A stretch of 64,000 nucleotides of DNA from Geomobilimonas luticola (GCF_018476905.1 NZ_JAHCVK010000001.1:1178001-1242000), one strand, 5' to 3'; positions 7,900 to 17,013 are shown, numbered from the stretch's first letter. Numbers and translations are program-made. The notes: a model not told the origin generated them from the sequence alone.

Positions 7900-8822
7900 G
7901 GCTCCTCCACCATAGCGATGAAGACATCCTCCAGGGAAGGGAGGATCGATCGATGATCCCGGACAATAATCCCCTCTTTCTGAAGCCTGCCGATGACGCC
8001 ATCCAGCGCTTTGCTCCGCTCCAGGGCGACATGAAGACGGTTGCCGTAGATGCTCACGCTACGAACCCCCGGACAGCCCCTTGCGATATCCTCGGCCGTG
8101 CGCGCATCCCCGGTCCATAGTTCCACCATGGGAAAGCCAAGGGAACCCTTGATCCGTGCCGGGCTGTCGTCGATCAGTATCTTTCCGCGGTGCATGAGAC
8201 CAACCCGTGTGCAACGTTCCGCCTCGTCCAGGTAGGCAGTGGAGACAAAGATGGTAATCCCGTCCTTCAGCAGGCCGTAAAGGATACGCCAGAAATCCCG
8301 CCGTGAAACCGGATCGACCCCGTTGGTCGGTTCGTCGAGGAAGAGAATCTCAGGGGTGTGGATCAGGGCACAGGCAAGGCCGAGCTTCTGTTTCATCCCT
8401 CCGGAAAGCTTCCCGGCCAGTCTTCCTTTGAAAGGGGTCAGGTTGGAAAAACCCAGCAGCCGCTCGATCCGCTCCGGACGTTCTTTCTGTGGGACTTCGT
8501 AGAGGTCGGCATAGAAGATGATATTCTCCATGACGGTGAGATCTTCATAGAGGCCGAACTTTTGAGACATATAGCCGATCCGTTCCTTGATCCGCTCCCC
8601 TTCCTTCAGAACCGAGTGACCCGCTACCCATGCATCACCGGAAGTGGGTTCCATGATGGCGGTTAACAGGCGCATAGTGGTGGTCTTGCCGGCACCATCC
8701 GGTCCGACAAGACCGAACAACTCCCCTTTTTTGATCTCCAGGGTGAGGCTGTCGAGTGCAATGTTGCCGTTGAAGGTCTTGGTCAACGTTTCTGCTTTAA
8801 TTGCTGCGGTATTCGTATCCAT
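7896..8822 (-). CDS. ABC transporter ATP-binding protein
   Basis: The 308-residue ATPase has Walker A GPDGAGKTT, signature LSGGMKQKL, Walker B ILFLDEP and switch TAYLDEAERC, where a non-His residue (A/Y) stands at the H-loop position held by His in its partner. The C-terminus ends SLEDVFIAMVEE. The pair therefore looks asymmetric, with one degenerate switch site. It overlaps the neighbouring ATPase by 4 bp and follows the HlyD gene by 10 bp. Confidence 0.9.
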   Translation of the reverse strand: MDTNTAAIKAETLTKTFNGNIALDSLTLEIKKGELFGLVGPDGAGKTTTMRLLTAIMEPTSGDAWVAGHSVLKEGERIKERIGYMSQKFGLYEDLTVMENIIFYADLYEVPQKERPERIERLLGFSNLTPFKGRLAGKLSGGMKQKLGLACALIHTPEILFLDEPTNGVDPVSRRDFWRILYGLLKDGITIFVSTAYLDEAERCTRVGLMHRGKILIDDSPARIKGSLGFPMVELWTGDARTAEDIARGCPGVRSVSIYGNRLHVALERSKALDGVIGRLQKEGIIVRDHRSILPSLEDVFIAMVEEP

Positions 8823-8832
8823 TTTGCAACGC

Positions 8833-9816
8833 CTACCTTACCCTGATCTTGACGTCCGCCGGCATGCCCGGTTTAAGCTCCTGGTTCGGATTATCCACGC
8901 TCACCTTGACGCCGAAGACCAGCTTCACCCGTTCTTCCTGAGTCTGCACGTTCTTGGGAGTAAACTCCGCTTCCGAGGAGATATAGGTCACTACCCCGTC
9001 AAACTTCTTTCCCGGATAGGTATCGACCGTTACCTCCGCTTTTTGACCCAGTTTGACCAAGCCCAACTTGTCCTCCTTCACATAGATCTTTACCCATGGA
9101 TGTGTCAGGTCGCCGACGGTAAAGATGGGCGTTCCGGCAGTAACGGTTTCACCCGCTTCCACATTTTTTCTGAGGACCACTCCTTGCACCGGTGTTTTCA
9201 GATCCATATCCGCCAGTTGCTCCAGATAAACCGCCAGCTGCGCTCTGGGCTGTCGGACCTGGGCTTCAGCTGCCTTGATTGTTTCCGACCGCGGCCCTTC
9301 GTTCACCAGGCTCTCGTTTTGTAAAGCCTGATCGTACTGCGCCTTTGCCACCTCAAAGGTCCGCTTGGCGGAGTCGCGCTGTTGTGCCGGGATAGCGCCG
9401 TTTTTAAACAACATCTCGGCACGTTCGAAATCCTTGCCTGCTTTTTCCAGGTCAGCGGAGGCGGAGGACACGAGCGACCGGGCGCTCTTTTTTTCCTGTG
9501 GGCGCGAACCACGTTGCAACTCGAGAAGTCTGGCGCTGCTGGAATCGATAACGGCCTGCTGCGCCTCCATCTGGCGCAAAAGCTGTGTGCGGTCCAGCTT
9601 TGCCAAGATCCCGCCTGCCACGACGTTCCTACCCTCGTCGGTCAGGAGCGTTTCCACCCTGCCGGGGACCTTGAACCCAAGATCCACTTCGGTCACCTCG
9701 ACGTTCCCCGAGCTGAGCAGTATCCCTGGATCATCGGTTTTTCGATGGAGCAGGAAGTAGGCAATAGACGCTGCGACAATTACCACCAGGCCAATTAGTA
9801 TCAGTCTCTTTTTCAT
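8833..9816 (-). CDS. HlyD-family membrane fusion protein
   Basis: The 327-residue protein has an N-terminal membrane anchor (about 5-22), a lipoyl/barrel-sandwich half (VEVTEVDLGFKVPGRVETL), a coiled-coil hairpin (about 85-200) and the second half-motif DLKTPVQGVVLRKNVEAGE (about 206-224). This is the periplasmic adaptor of a YbhG/EmrA-type exporter, linking the inner-membrane ABC complex to the TolC protein. It overlaps the TolC gene by 4 bp. Confidence 0.92.
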   Translation of the reverse strand: MKKRLILIGLVVIVAASIAYFLLHRKTDDPGILLSSGNVEVTEVDLGFKVPGRVETLLTDEGRNVVAGGILAKLDRTQLLRQMEAQQAVIDSSSARLLELQRGSRPQEKKSARSLVSSASADLEKAGKDFERAEMLFKNGAIPAQQRDSAKRTFEVAKAQYDQALQNESLVNEGPRSETIKAAEAQVRQPRAQLAVYLEQLADMDLKTPVQGVVLRKNVEAGETVTAGTPIFTVGDLTHPWVKIYVKEDKLGLVKLGQKAEVTVDTYPGKKFDGVVTYISSEAEFTPKNVQTQEERVKLVFGVKVSVDNPNQELKPGMPADVKIRVR

Positions 9817-11135
9817 CGTGAAGCCACCTCCCCAGGTACATTACTTCCCAGTGCCTTTTCAAGGGCCGCCTGTGCCGTTAACAGATCGTACGAAGCCTGG
9901 TGCCAATCAGTGATCGAACGCAATAACGCTGTCTGGGCGTCAATCACGTCTTTGGTTGTCCCATCACCGGTTTCATACTTCAATTGCTCTACTCGCAGGT
10001 TTTCCTCGGCAAAAGAAATTGCCTCTTTAGAAACCGAGACTCTTTTCTCCGCATCGGTGACCGCAAGGAAAGCCTCCTTTACTTCCTGCACAATCAGCAG
10101 CCGAACGGCACGGAGCTCTCCGTGACTGCGTTCAAGTTCTATTGACCCTTTATTGATCTCCGCCCGCGTTATACCACCGTCGAAAAGTGGATATGAGAGC
10201 CGCAAACCAATATTCCAGTTATCCTTGAATGAAAAGGAGTCTCCTGCTTTTTCTGTGAAATCGCCGGCCAGATCCAGAGAAGGGAGACGCTTTCCCTTGG
10301 TCAAATCCAGCTTGGCCTGCTGAAGTTCCGCCTGAGCACTGGCCTTCCGGTATTCCGGACGTTGTTGCAAAGCTACCTTCACCCCTTCGGCCTCCTGTGA
10401 ATGTACTTTTAAAAAAAGAGGTTCCCCGGCGATAGTGAATTGCGGATATGTCTCGTCCGCTCCCATCAATGTCCGGAGCAGCGCGTATGTAGCCGCCAAG
10501 GCGTTCTGTGCTTCCAGCGCCTGCTGCCTGGTATGGGCCAACTCCACATCAGTTTTCATGAGATCCACCCGCGCTGACCTGCCGGCCTTGACAAATTGAT
10601 CAGTGACCCTGCGATGCTCTTCAAGCTGCTTTACCATCTGCTCGCGCGCCTTGAGAATCGCCTCCAACTCCAGTATCTTGCAGTACGTGCTTGTCAGGTT
10701 GTAGACGAGTTCCTGCTTCCCCTGGCGAAAGGTTCCCTCCGTGACCATCTTGGTGATCTTGGCTATATCAATGTTTTTTTCGAGTCGTCCGCCCCGGTAA
10801 AGGGGAATTTTAAGTGAGACTCCTGCATCGTAGATGTCTTTATCAAAGTCAGGGAAACTACTGTTTTGCGGCGAGCCTGCTATGGGGGAAATGGCGGTGG
10901 GATAGCGGTAACGCGTAATGCCGGCTCCCAGATCAACTTTTGGCCACCGCTCCCCTTTGGCAGCGTCGATAGCATATTCAGTCGCTTTGACATCCTTCCC
11001 GAGCCCGGTGAGCCTCGGTTCGTTCTTCAGGGCAAACTCGATCACTTGGGGAAGATTGTAAGATGGCACGTCACTTTCCGCAAAAAGCGCTGATGGTAAT
11101 AAAAAAATCCCAAGCATGGCCAATTTCTTTTTCAT
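9813..11135 (-). CDS. TolC-family outer membrane efflux protein
   Basis: The 440-residue protein has a signal peptide ending near AESD (about 19) and two OEP repeats rich in long helices (coiled coil about 130-220 and 320-430). It has typical TolC sequence such as NIGLRLSYPLFDGGITRAE and YETGDGTTKDVIDAQTALL. It provides the outer membrane channel for the exporter. It overlaps both neighbouring genes by 4 bp, so regulator, channel, adaptor, ATPases and permeases form one transcript. Confidence 0.93.
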   Translation of the reverse strand: MKKKLAMLGIFLLPSALFAESDVPSYNLPQVIEFALKNEPRLTGLGKDVKATEYAIDAAKGERWPKVDLGAGITRYRYPTAISPIAGSPQNSSFPDFDKDIYDAGVSLKIPLYRGGRLEKNIDIAKITKMVTEGTFRQGKQELVYNLTSTYCKILELEAILKAREQMVKQLEEHRRVTDQFVKAGRSARVDLMKTDVELAHTRQQALEAQNALAATYALLRTLMGADETYPQFTIAGEPLFLKVHSQEAEGVKVALQQRPEYRKASAQAELQQAKLDLTKGKRLPSLDLAGDFTEKAGDSFSFKDNWNIGLRLSYPLFDGGITRAEINKGSIELERSHGELRAVRLLIVQEVKEAFLAVTDAEKRVSVSKEAISFAEENLRVEQLKYETGDGTTKDVIDAQTALLRSITDWHQASYDLLTAQAALEKALGSNVPGEVASR

Positions 11136-11764
11136 TTCTGCCTCCGCACGATATTGTTATCATAAGTCAAAAAATCCTCATAACCATGCCACAGCATTAT
11201 CCCTTCATCTACGAGAGGAAAGGAAAAGTCGCTTACCAGCCACTTTAAAGTTATCGCCTGCACCATTCCAATCAGCACCATGGCGGAGGCCTTTGAGTTC
11301 ACAGTCTTCCTGATGTCGCCGATTTTCTTCCCTTTTTCGATGACGTTTACCAGACCGGCAGAATAAGTATCAAGCAGGTAATCAATCTTTCTCTGCGATG
11401 CACTTCCGGCTTTGAGGATTCCTCCTGAAAAAGCTAGACGTGCAATCCCTTTCCTGGTCTCCAGGAAATCAAGATGGAGGAGATAAAACCGCTTTAGGCT
11501 TATAAGTGGAGAAGGATCGCTGTCGTAGAGATACGTCAGGTTCTTCATCAATTCTAGGTGGACCTTCGTAACCATTTCTTCGATGATTTCATCCTTGTCC
11601 TTAAAATGCCGATATATATCGCTTGTTGACACTCCGGTCTCCCGTGCAATGGCGCCTATCGTTAGTGCATTTATCCCTTCACCGGCAGCAAGGATGTTAA
11701 ATGCGGCACGAACGATCTGCTCCCGTCGTGCGCTATTTTGAACTTTTGAAACGATATGGGACAT
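11132..11764 (-). CDS. TetR/AcrR-family regulator of the efflux operon
   Basis: The 210-residue regulator has an N-terminal TetR helix-turn-helix (about 12-60; TIGAIARETGVSTSDIYRHFKDKDEI) and a variable ligand-binding domain. It is the first gene of the operon, overlaps the TolC gene, and is preceded by a 16-bp palindrome at 11779-11794. By family behaviour it probably represses its own operon until a drug binds. The same operator half-sites recur at the other two TetR genes of the window. Confidence 0.9.
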   Translation of the reverse strand: MSHIVSKVQNSARREQIVRAAFNILAAGEGINALTIGAIARETGVSTSDIYRHFKDKDEIIEEMVTKVHLELMKNLTYLYDSDPSPLISLKRFYLLHLDFLETRKGIARLAFSGGILKAGSASQRKIDYLLDTYSAGLVNVIEKGKKIGDIRKTVNSKASAMVLIGMVQAITLKWLVSDFSFPLVDEGIMLWHGYEDFLTYDNNIVRRQK

Positions 11765-11778
11765 ATACCCTCCGCAGG

Positions 11779-11794
11779 AAGTAAATGCTCACTT
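11779..11794 (-). promoter_or_regulatory. TetR-type operator 1
   Basis: AAGTAAATGCTCACTT is an imperfect palindrome with outer arms AAGT/ACTT, 14 bases upstream of the start of the efflux operon. It shares AAATGCTCACTT with the reverse complement of operator 2. Confidence 0.6.
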
Positions 11795-11827
11795 ACCTAT
11801 ATCATAAATGTTTTACCACTTTATGCT

Positions 11828-12430
11828 TCAGCATTTAGTTGTTATGGCAGCAGCAAAGGTCATCCAAAGTATTTCTACCTCAGCGGACAAAGAATTGGAA
11901 AAGTCGTTCATGACCCACTGGATAGCAGTAAAGTTAATCGTACCAATAAACATGCTTGTCAAAACACCGGGATCCAGTTTCCGGTTAATAATACCGGCAT
12001 CCTGCGCCTGAGAGATGATGGAGCAAATACCTCTGGAGTACTGTGCGATGTTGTGTCTGACCTTCGTCCGGAGGTTCTTGTCCAATACCAGCACTTCATC
12101 AGAAAAAATTAAGCGGGGAATACCGATATGTTCTTCTATGTAAGACAGGTGGCGTTTAAAGATTTCTGCCAGTTTTTGCAGCGGATCATCAATCTCTGAA
12201 GCTGCATCAAGCAGCGATTCCAGGTCTTTCCCTATCTTATCAATCACCGCAATAAAAATTTCTTCCTTGTTTTTGAAGTGGCGGTAAATATTGCCCTCGG
12301 AAATACCAGTGGCAGAGGCAATCTCCGCTGTAGTCGCCCCGTTTATACCCTTCTGCCCGATAACCTTCAAAGCAGCCTTAGTAATCTGGCTCTGCCTAAC
12401 CTCAGTTGTTTCCCTTATTCTGACTGCCAT
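11828..12430 (-). CDS. TetR/AcrR-family regulator
   Basis: The 200-residue regulator starts at ATG 12430 (MAVRIRETTEVRQ) with AGGAAA just upstream; an in-frame ATG at 12472 lies inside the operator and is unlikely. The helix-turn-helix spans about residues 20-55 (TTAEIASATGISEGNIYRHF). It is a close paralogue of the regulator at 33300-33902, with the same length and nearly the same recognition helix. It is preceded by TetR-type operator 2 and by a perfect HcpR-like palindrome. Its target may be itself and the divergent or downstream stress genes. Confidence 0.9.
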   Translation of the reverse strand: MAVRIRETTEVRQSQITKAALKVIGQKGINGATTAEIASATGISEGNIYRHFKNKEEIFIAVIDKIGKDLESLLDAASEIDDPLQKLAEIFKRHLSYIEEHIGIPRLIFSDEVLVLDKNLRTKVRHNIAQYSRGICSIISQAQDAGIINRKLDPGVLTSMFIGTINFTAIQWVMNDFSNSLSAEVEILWMTFAAAITTKC

Positions 12431-12452
12431 CACATTTCCTTTCACTATGTGC

Positions 12453-12468
12453 AAGTGAGCATTTGCTT
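12453..12468 (-). promoter_or_regulatory. TetR-type operator 2
   Basis: AAGTGAGCATTTGCTT lies 22 bases upstream of the TetR start. Its reverse complement shares AAATGCTCACTT with operator 1, and it extends outward as the inverted repeat TGCAAG/CTTGCA. Confidence 0.6.
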
Positions 12469-12498
12469 GCATATAACGATATAAAACGAATTCCCACC

Positions 12499-12512
12499 TT
12501 GACCTAGGTCAA
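12499..12512 (-). promoter_or_regulatory. HcpR-like palindrome (TTGACCTAGGTCAA)
   Basis: This perfect 14-bp palindrome fits TTGAC-N4-GTCAA. It lies 69 bases upstream of the TetR start at 12430, about the same distance as the other members of the set. Confidence 0.55.
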
Positions 12513-12657
12513 AATTTGTAATTTATCACAACGATTTTCCTGACTCCGTGACGACAAAGACAAAGTAAATTGATTTTAACAGATGTAACTAATTGATGTC
12601 CTTTGACAATTGAGCTATTTTGCTACGCAACAAAAACTAACCCTGCAGTTGAATCCA

Positions 12658-13035
12658 ATGAAGCGTTTCATCATAGAGCAGTCCGAAGATGAATTCTACT
12701 CCTCCCACTCTGGGCTTGCCCTTGTTGGCCTAGCCATGAACCGTTTCACTTCCCTTGCATCATCTCTTGCCGCAGCAGTCCCCGCAAATGACAGTATCTC
12801 TCATGCAGATGTCATCAAGAGTTACTGCGGGATTCTTGCCCAGGCTAAGAGTGATTTCGTCGCCGTGGAACAGTATCGAACCGACGACTTTTTCCGTGAG
12901 GCCCTTGGTTCTGCCCAGGTTCTCTCCGAAGGCACCATGCGCCAGCGGATGGACGTGCATGCAGAAGCGTTTCTCCCTGCCGTAAACAATGAGCGCCCCG
13001 CAGTTAACCGCGAGGCGCTCATTGTTCATAGGTAG
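12658..13035 (+). pseudogene. IS1380-family transposase, N-terminal remnant
   Basis: From ATG 12658 the frame reads MKRFIIEQSEDEFY, then SGLALVGLAMNRFTSL and LRQ-like RQRMDVHAEAF, which is the start of IS1380-type transposases. Only about 105-110 residues remain of roughly 430, and no DDE catalytic region is left. Homology stops near 12980, and the rest of the frame runs through the hcp terminator hairpin. It is a relic next to hcp, with no matching other end found nearby. Confidence 0.8.
12985..13026 (-). terminator. Terminator hairpin downstream of hcp
   Basis: A perfect 13-bp inverted repeat (AACAATGAGCGCC / GGCGCTCATTGTT) with a 16-base loop lies 20 bases past the hcp stop on the minus strand. 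The IS1380 remnant reads into it. Confidence 0.75.
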
Positions 13036-13046
13036 TTATTTTTCAG

Positions 13047-14648
13047 TTATCCCAGCATGGCCTTCATATCGGCATCGACCGTGGTGATCGGACCGACGTT
13101 GAAGTTCTCCACCAGGAAGTTGAGCACGTTGGGGGTGATGAAGGCCGGCAGGGTCGGCCCGAGTTTGATGTTCTTGATTCCCAGGGAGAGCAGGGTCAGC
13201 AGGATGACGACCGCCTTCTGCTCGTACCAGGAAAGAACCATGGAGAGCGGCAGGTCGTTGACGTCGCACTCGAATGCCCCTGCCAGGGCTACGGCGATCT
13301 GGATGGCAGAATAGGCGTCATTGCACTGGCCTATGTCCAGAAGACGGGGGATACCGCCAATATCGCCGAAATCCAGCTTATTGAAGCGGTACTTGCCGCA
13401 GGCCAGGGTCATGATGACAGTGTCCTTGGGAGCTTTTTCAGCAAATTCGGTGTAGTAGTTGCGGCCTGATTTGGCGCCGTCGCAGCCGCCCACCAGGAAG
13501 AAGTGCTTGATATCGCCGGATTTGACTGCGGCTATGACCTTGTCGGCCACGCCCAGCACAGCGTTGTGGCCGAAGCCGGTCAGGATCTCCTGGCCGGGGT
13601 TTTCCGGCAAGGCTGGGCACTCCAAGGCCTTGTTAATTACCGGGCTGAAATCCCAGCCGTCAATATGCTTGACGCCGGGCCAGGCCACCAGACCCCAGGT
13701 AAAGAGGCGGTCGGTGTAGGAATCGGCTGGGCGCTGGATACAGTTGGTATTAAAGATAATTGCGCCAGGGAAGTTGACGAACTCCTTGGCCTGATCCTGC
13801 CAGGCGCCGCCGAAGTTGCCTACCAGGTGGCCGTATTTTTTCAGGCCGGGATAGCCGTGAGCCGGCAGCATCTCGCCGTGGGTATAGACATTGATGCCCT
13901 TGCCTTCGGTCTGCTTGAGGATCTCTTCCATCATTTTCAGGTCGTGGCCGGAAACCAGGATGGCCTTGCCGGCCTTGGTTCCCAGTTGTACCGGAGTCGG
14001 TACCGGGTGGCCGTAGGTATCGGTGTGGGCGGCGTTCAGCAGGCCCATGACGGTCAGGTTGTGCTTGCCGCACTCCATGGCCAGGCCGACAAAATCCATC
14101 AGACCCAGGCTGGAGTCAGTAGTAGCGGCCAGCGCTTTCTGGAAGAAGGCCATAACGTCATTATCGGTCTTACCCAGGATCATGGCGTGGTCCATATAGG
14201 CGGCCATCCCCTTCAGGCCGTACATCACGATCTCGATCACGGAACGGATGTCTTCGTTGACATGCTGGGTGTTGATGCCGTGCTGCTCGCCCTGGCTGGT
14301 CATGCCGGCTAGGTCATCGGCCGGTTTCCAGTCGGCTACCGGACCGGAAATGGTTACGCCGGCCAGCAATTTTGCTTTTTCTTTCAGTTCATAGCATCGC
14401 TTGATCAGGCCGCCGATGCGGGCTGCTTCGAAATCGACGTTAGTGACAGTGGTGAAGAGCCCCTCGATAGTGAAACGGTCGATCTCGGCGTTACGGCCGA
14501 TCTCGTTGGCATACAGCGCCAGGCTTTTGAGTCCGTAGATCAGGTGATCTTGCAGGGCTGCCACGTCAGGTTTTTTACCACATACACCGGAAATGTGACA
14601 GCCGGTGCCGTTCGCAGCCTGCTCGCATTGGTTACAGAACATACTCAT
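13047..14648 (-). CDS. hcp: Hydroxylamine reductase / hybrid cluster protein, class I
   Basis: The 533-residue protein starts at ATG 14648 (MSMFCNQCEQ), with AGGAGA 8 bases upstream; the longer frame has no better start. The N-terminal cysteines are spaced CX2CX8CX5C, the class I pattern of strict anaerobes. The hybrid-cluster region contains typical blocks such as VSGHDLKMMEEIL, NTNCIQRPADSY, VGGCDGAKSGRNYY and LGIKNIKLGPTLPAF. Hcp acts on NO and hydroxylamine in the cytoplasm and relieves nitrosative stress. No hcr reductase gene is adjacent. A TTTGAC-AGTA-GTCAAA palindrome lies 97 bases upstream and fits HcpR control. A strong terminator follows. Confidence 0.96.
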   Translation of the reverse strand: MSMFCNQCEQAANGTGCHISGVCGKKPDVAALQDHLIYGLKSLALYANEIGRNAEIDRFTIEGLFTTVTNVDFEAARIGGLIKRCYELKEKAKLLAGVTISGPVADWKPADDLAGMTSQGEQHGINTQHVNEDIRSVIEIVMYGLKGMAAYMDHAMILGKTDNDVMAFFQKALAATTDSSLGLMDFVGLAMECGKHNLTVMGLLNAAHTDTYGHPVPTPVQLGTKAGKAILVSGHDLKMMEEILKQTEGKGINVYTHGEMLPAHGYPGLKKYGHLVGNFGGAWQDQAKEFVNFPGAIIFNTNCIQRPADSYTDRLFTWGLVAWPGVKHIDGWDFSPVINKALECPALPENPGQEILTGFGHNAVLGVADKVIAAVKSGDIKHFFLVGGCDGAKSGRNYYTEFAEKAPKDTVIMTLACGKYRFNKLDFGDIGGIPRLLDIGQCNDAYSAIQIAVALAGAFECDVNDLPLSMVLSWYEQKAVVILLTLLSLGIKNIKLGPTLPAFITPNVLNFLVENFNVGPITTVDADMKAMLG

Positions 14649-14745
14649 TTGTGTTTCTCCTTTTGTTTGTTGTTCCAATAGCCTGGATTGGTGAATTCTG
14701 AATTGGATGAAGACAAATGATACCGTTGTTTTCTACTATCCGTGT

Positions 14746-14759
14746 TTGACAGTAGTCAA
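14746..14759 (-). promoter_or_regulatory. HcpR-like palindrome upstream of hcp (TTGACAGTAGTCAA)
   Basis: The site has perfect TTGAC/GTCAA arms with a 4-base spacer and extends by one A/T pair each side. It lies 97 bases before the hcp start. HcpR, a CRP/FNR-family NO-responsive regulator, is known to act on hcp through sites of this form. Confidence 0.65.
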
Positions 14760-14797
14760 AAATCAGGTAAAAGCCGGGTTCTCGCTTTTTCAAATAA

Positions 14798-15505
14798 TCA
14801 CAACTTGTAGCCACGTGTGACATAAGATAGCACTTTCCCCATAAGACTATTGATCTCTTCATAAGCAGGATTATTTACCGCCCTCATTTCCGATTCAGTC
14901 TGAATGTAAGGCCCTGGAATCAATTCACCACGACAATTCTTCAAGATAGCGTTAACATTTTCTGGTGTTGTTTCGAGGTGAAACTGCAATCCGATAACAT
15001 TTTGTCCAAATTGAAAGGCCTGGTTTTCGCTGGCAGCGCTTCTAGCAAGGCAGACAGCTCCGCTGGGCAGGTCGAATGTTTCGCCGTGCCAGTGAAAGAC
15101 TTTACATTTTTCGGGGAAATTAAAATTGTTAGTCACATTTTGATTTGCTTCAATTTGAAACCACCCTATTTCTTTCTGGGCATTCTTATATACACGAGCT
15201 CCAAGTGCACTGGCAATGAGTTGTGCTCCAAGGCAAATACCCACAACAGAGACACCAAAATCTATTGCTTCGCGAATCAGCTGTTTTTCCTGACGCAGCC
15301 ATGGAATGCGTAACTCGTCGTTAACACTCATTGGCCCGCCCATTACGATTATAAGGTCAAAATTATCCGCTTGTGGCAAATCATGATCCTCGAAGAAACG
15401 AGTATAGCTAACGTCAGCTCCATGCTTCTCTAACCATAGCCTGATACTCCCGATACCTTCAAAAGGCACATGCTGAAGCACATGAACTTTCAATCTATTA
15501 TCCAA
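14798..15505 (-). CDS. Type 1 glutamine amidotransferase (class I GATase-like)
   Basis: The 235-residue protein has a GMP-synthase-like GATase domain with nucleophile motif VGICLGAQ (about residues 90-97) and the His/Glu pair in LQFHLETTPE (about 174-183). It therefore looks catalytically complete, but no synthetase partner is adjacent. The start is TTG 15505 with a weak ribosome site; TTG 15493 is an alternative. Stand-alone members are of mixed or unknown substrate. It lies between hcp and nrfA on the same strand. Confidence 0.85.
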   Translation of the reverse strand: MDNRLKVHVLQHVPFEGIGSIRLWLEKHGADVSYTRFFEDHDLPQADNFDLIIVMGGPMSVNDELRIPWLRQEKQLIREAIDFGVSVVGICLGAQLIASALGARVYKNAQKEIGWFQIEANQNVTNNFNFPEKCKVFHWHGETFDLPSGAVCLARSAASENQAFQFGQNVIGLQFHLETTPENVNAILKNCRGELIPGPYIQTESEMRAVNNPAYEEINSLMGKVLSYVTRGYKL

Positions 15506-15525
15506 TTCACGAATGTTGATAAATA

Positions 15526-15553
15526 CTGGGGGGGCATACGCATGCCCCCCCAG
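15526..15553 (-). terminator. Hairpin between nrfA and the amidotransferase gene
   Basis: A 12-bp perfect stem (CTGGGGGGGCAT / ATGCCCCCCCAG) with loop ACGC lies 8 bases past the nrfA stop on the minus strand. No T run follows on the minus strand, so it could also stabilise the mRNA end. Confidence 0.65.
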
Positions 15554-15561
15554 AGCTGATT

Positions 15562-17013
15562 TTACTTAACTTCAGGTGATTTTATCTCGTGTTCCGGCCT
15601 AAACATGATCTTGTTCACGCCTCGGTTGTTCGTGTATTTTGAAAGCTCAAGGTCAATCTTTTCCGGCACCTTCTCTCCCGCCTGCGCAAGCAGTTTGCGG
15701 AGCTGTGAATCGGCGGACGCGGCATATTTTGCTGCATCGTTCAAAACACGCATGGTTTCTGTTGGGTTGTGGAAACCGTTAGAGTTCTCCGCTCCTATGA
15801 ATATAAGCCGATAGAATGCCTGTTCGTACTGCTCTCGTGCCTGAGCGTAAAGAGCCTTGTCGATCTTTTTACCGGATGCCTCGACCTTATTCGCTATCTC
15901 GAAAAGCTTGGCGTCGGTTGCCGTTGCGTAGCCCGCCTTCAGATACACGATCATGGTTTGATCCTGGATAGCAAAGATCTTATCGCGGAGCACTTGCGAT
16001 GTCTCGGTATGGCAGGCGGCGCACGCGATCAGGTCATTTTTCAGCGGGCTCATGATTCTATGGTCCGAGACTTTCTGACCATCCCTTGTAACGGTCGGCA
16101 TGTGACAATCCGCACAGCTTACACCGTTTGCCCAATGTGGGCTGTTGTTGGAGAAAAGCTCATACTCAGGGTGACGAATGAAGCCCAATTTGAAGCCGGT
16201 CACGCTCTGCGTCCACTCCAGGTTTGCAGGTGAACTCTTGATCTCGGCAATTATATTTTCAATGCTTATGTTGCCAACTTTGCTACCCTGCCAGGGAAAG
16301 ACGACATCCGTCGAATGCATTTCCTTATCTTTGGTGATCATGTAACTGACATGACACTGGGCGCAGACCAGGGTCCGTTTTTCTTGCGCAGTGAGCTTTT
16401 CCTCATCTGCACCGATCTTCTTGAGCGCCTTTCCTAACGTGAAACCACGGGAAATCTTGAGAGCCATCCCCCTGTTGTCGTGACAGTCAATACAGGCGAC
16501 ACCGAGGGTCTGCTGATCCTTCGGAAGTTTCGCCAGCACTTCCTTGTAAGGAGTTGAGAAATAGGCTTTCCCCATCTGTTTTTCAAGTATCGGGGCGTAG
16601 GGAGTTTTGCATGTCAGGCATGAGCCCCCGGCTTTCACTCGCCCGGGGTCGACCTCAAGCTGATCCTGAACCATGAAGAAGTGTCCACGCGGTTCGCGGT
16701 ATTCGGAGCCAAAACCCCAGCCGTTGTAAAGTAGCGCCAGAAACGGATACTCATCGAGCTTGTCACGACGGTCCTCGCCGACATCGTAGCCTTTTTTGTA
16801 TTTGCTCTTGCCGGCGGGGGTCGGTTCACCAGTTTGCCGCCAGAGTTTATATTGAAGTGGATATACTTTACCCCACTCGGCCGGGTCAATTGTGCCGTCT
16901 TCAATGGCGACAGTCTTCATAGGCTCCACCTTTTTCGGCGAGCATCCTGACCAGACTGCCGTGGCTACCAGAATAGCCAGCACGGCGTATCCCCTTGTGT
17001 GTTTCATTTGCAT
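15562..17013 (-). CDS. nrfA: Ammonia-forming cytochrome c nitrite reductase
   Basis: The 483-residue pentahaem protein has the diagnostic active-site haem motif CLTCK (about residue 133), with Lys in place of His, and four CxxCH motifs (CIDCH, CAQCH, CADCH, CAACH). It reduces nitrite to ammonium in the periplasm. The N-terminus is a signal peptide with a possible lipobox (VWSGC, Cys about 24), which would anchor it. The start at ATG 17013 is supported by GGGAGG. No nrfH quinol dehydrogenase gene is next to it, so its electron donor must be elsewhere. A TTGATCCACGTCAA site lies 84 bases upstream. Confidence 0.95.
   Translation of the reverse strand: MQMKHTRGYAVLAILVATAVWSGCSPKKVEPMKTVAIEDGTIDPAEWGKVYPLQYKLWRQTGEPTPAGKSKYKKGYDVGEDRRDKLDEYPFLALLYNGWGFGSEYREPRGHFFMVQDQLEVDPGRVKAGGSCLTCKTPYAPILEKQMGKAYFSTPYKEVLAKLPKDQQTLGVACIDCHDNRGMALKISRGFTLGKALKKIGADEEKLTAQEKRTLVCAQCHVSYMITKDKEMHSTDVVFPWQGSKVGNISIENIIAEIKSSPANLEWTQSVTGFKLGFIRHPEYELFSNNSPHWANGVSCADCHMPTVTRDGQKVSDHRIMSPLKNDLIACAACHTETSQVLRDKIFAIQDQTMIVYLKAGYATATDAKLFEIANKVEASGKKIDKALYAQAREQYEQAFYRLIFIGAENSNGFHNPTETMRVLNDAAKYAASADSQLRKLLAQAGEKVPEKIDLELSKYTNNRGVNKIMFRPEHEIKSPEVK

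Noticed and set aside
7078-7956. 292-residue plus-strand ORF across the ABC ATPase genes
   Set aside because: It is antisense to two clear ATPase genes with intact motifs, so it is a shadow of high-GC coding sequence.
13503-14312. 269-residue plus-strand ORF across hcp
   Set aside because: Antisense to hcp, with no start signal and no known motif.
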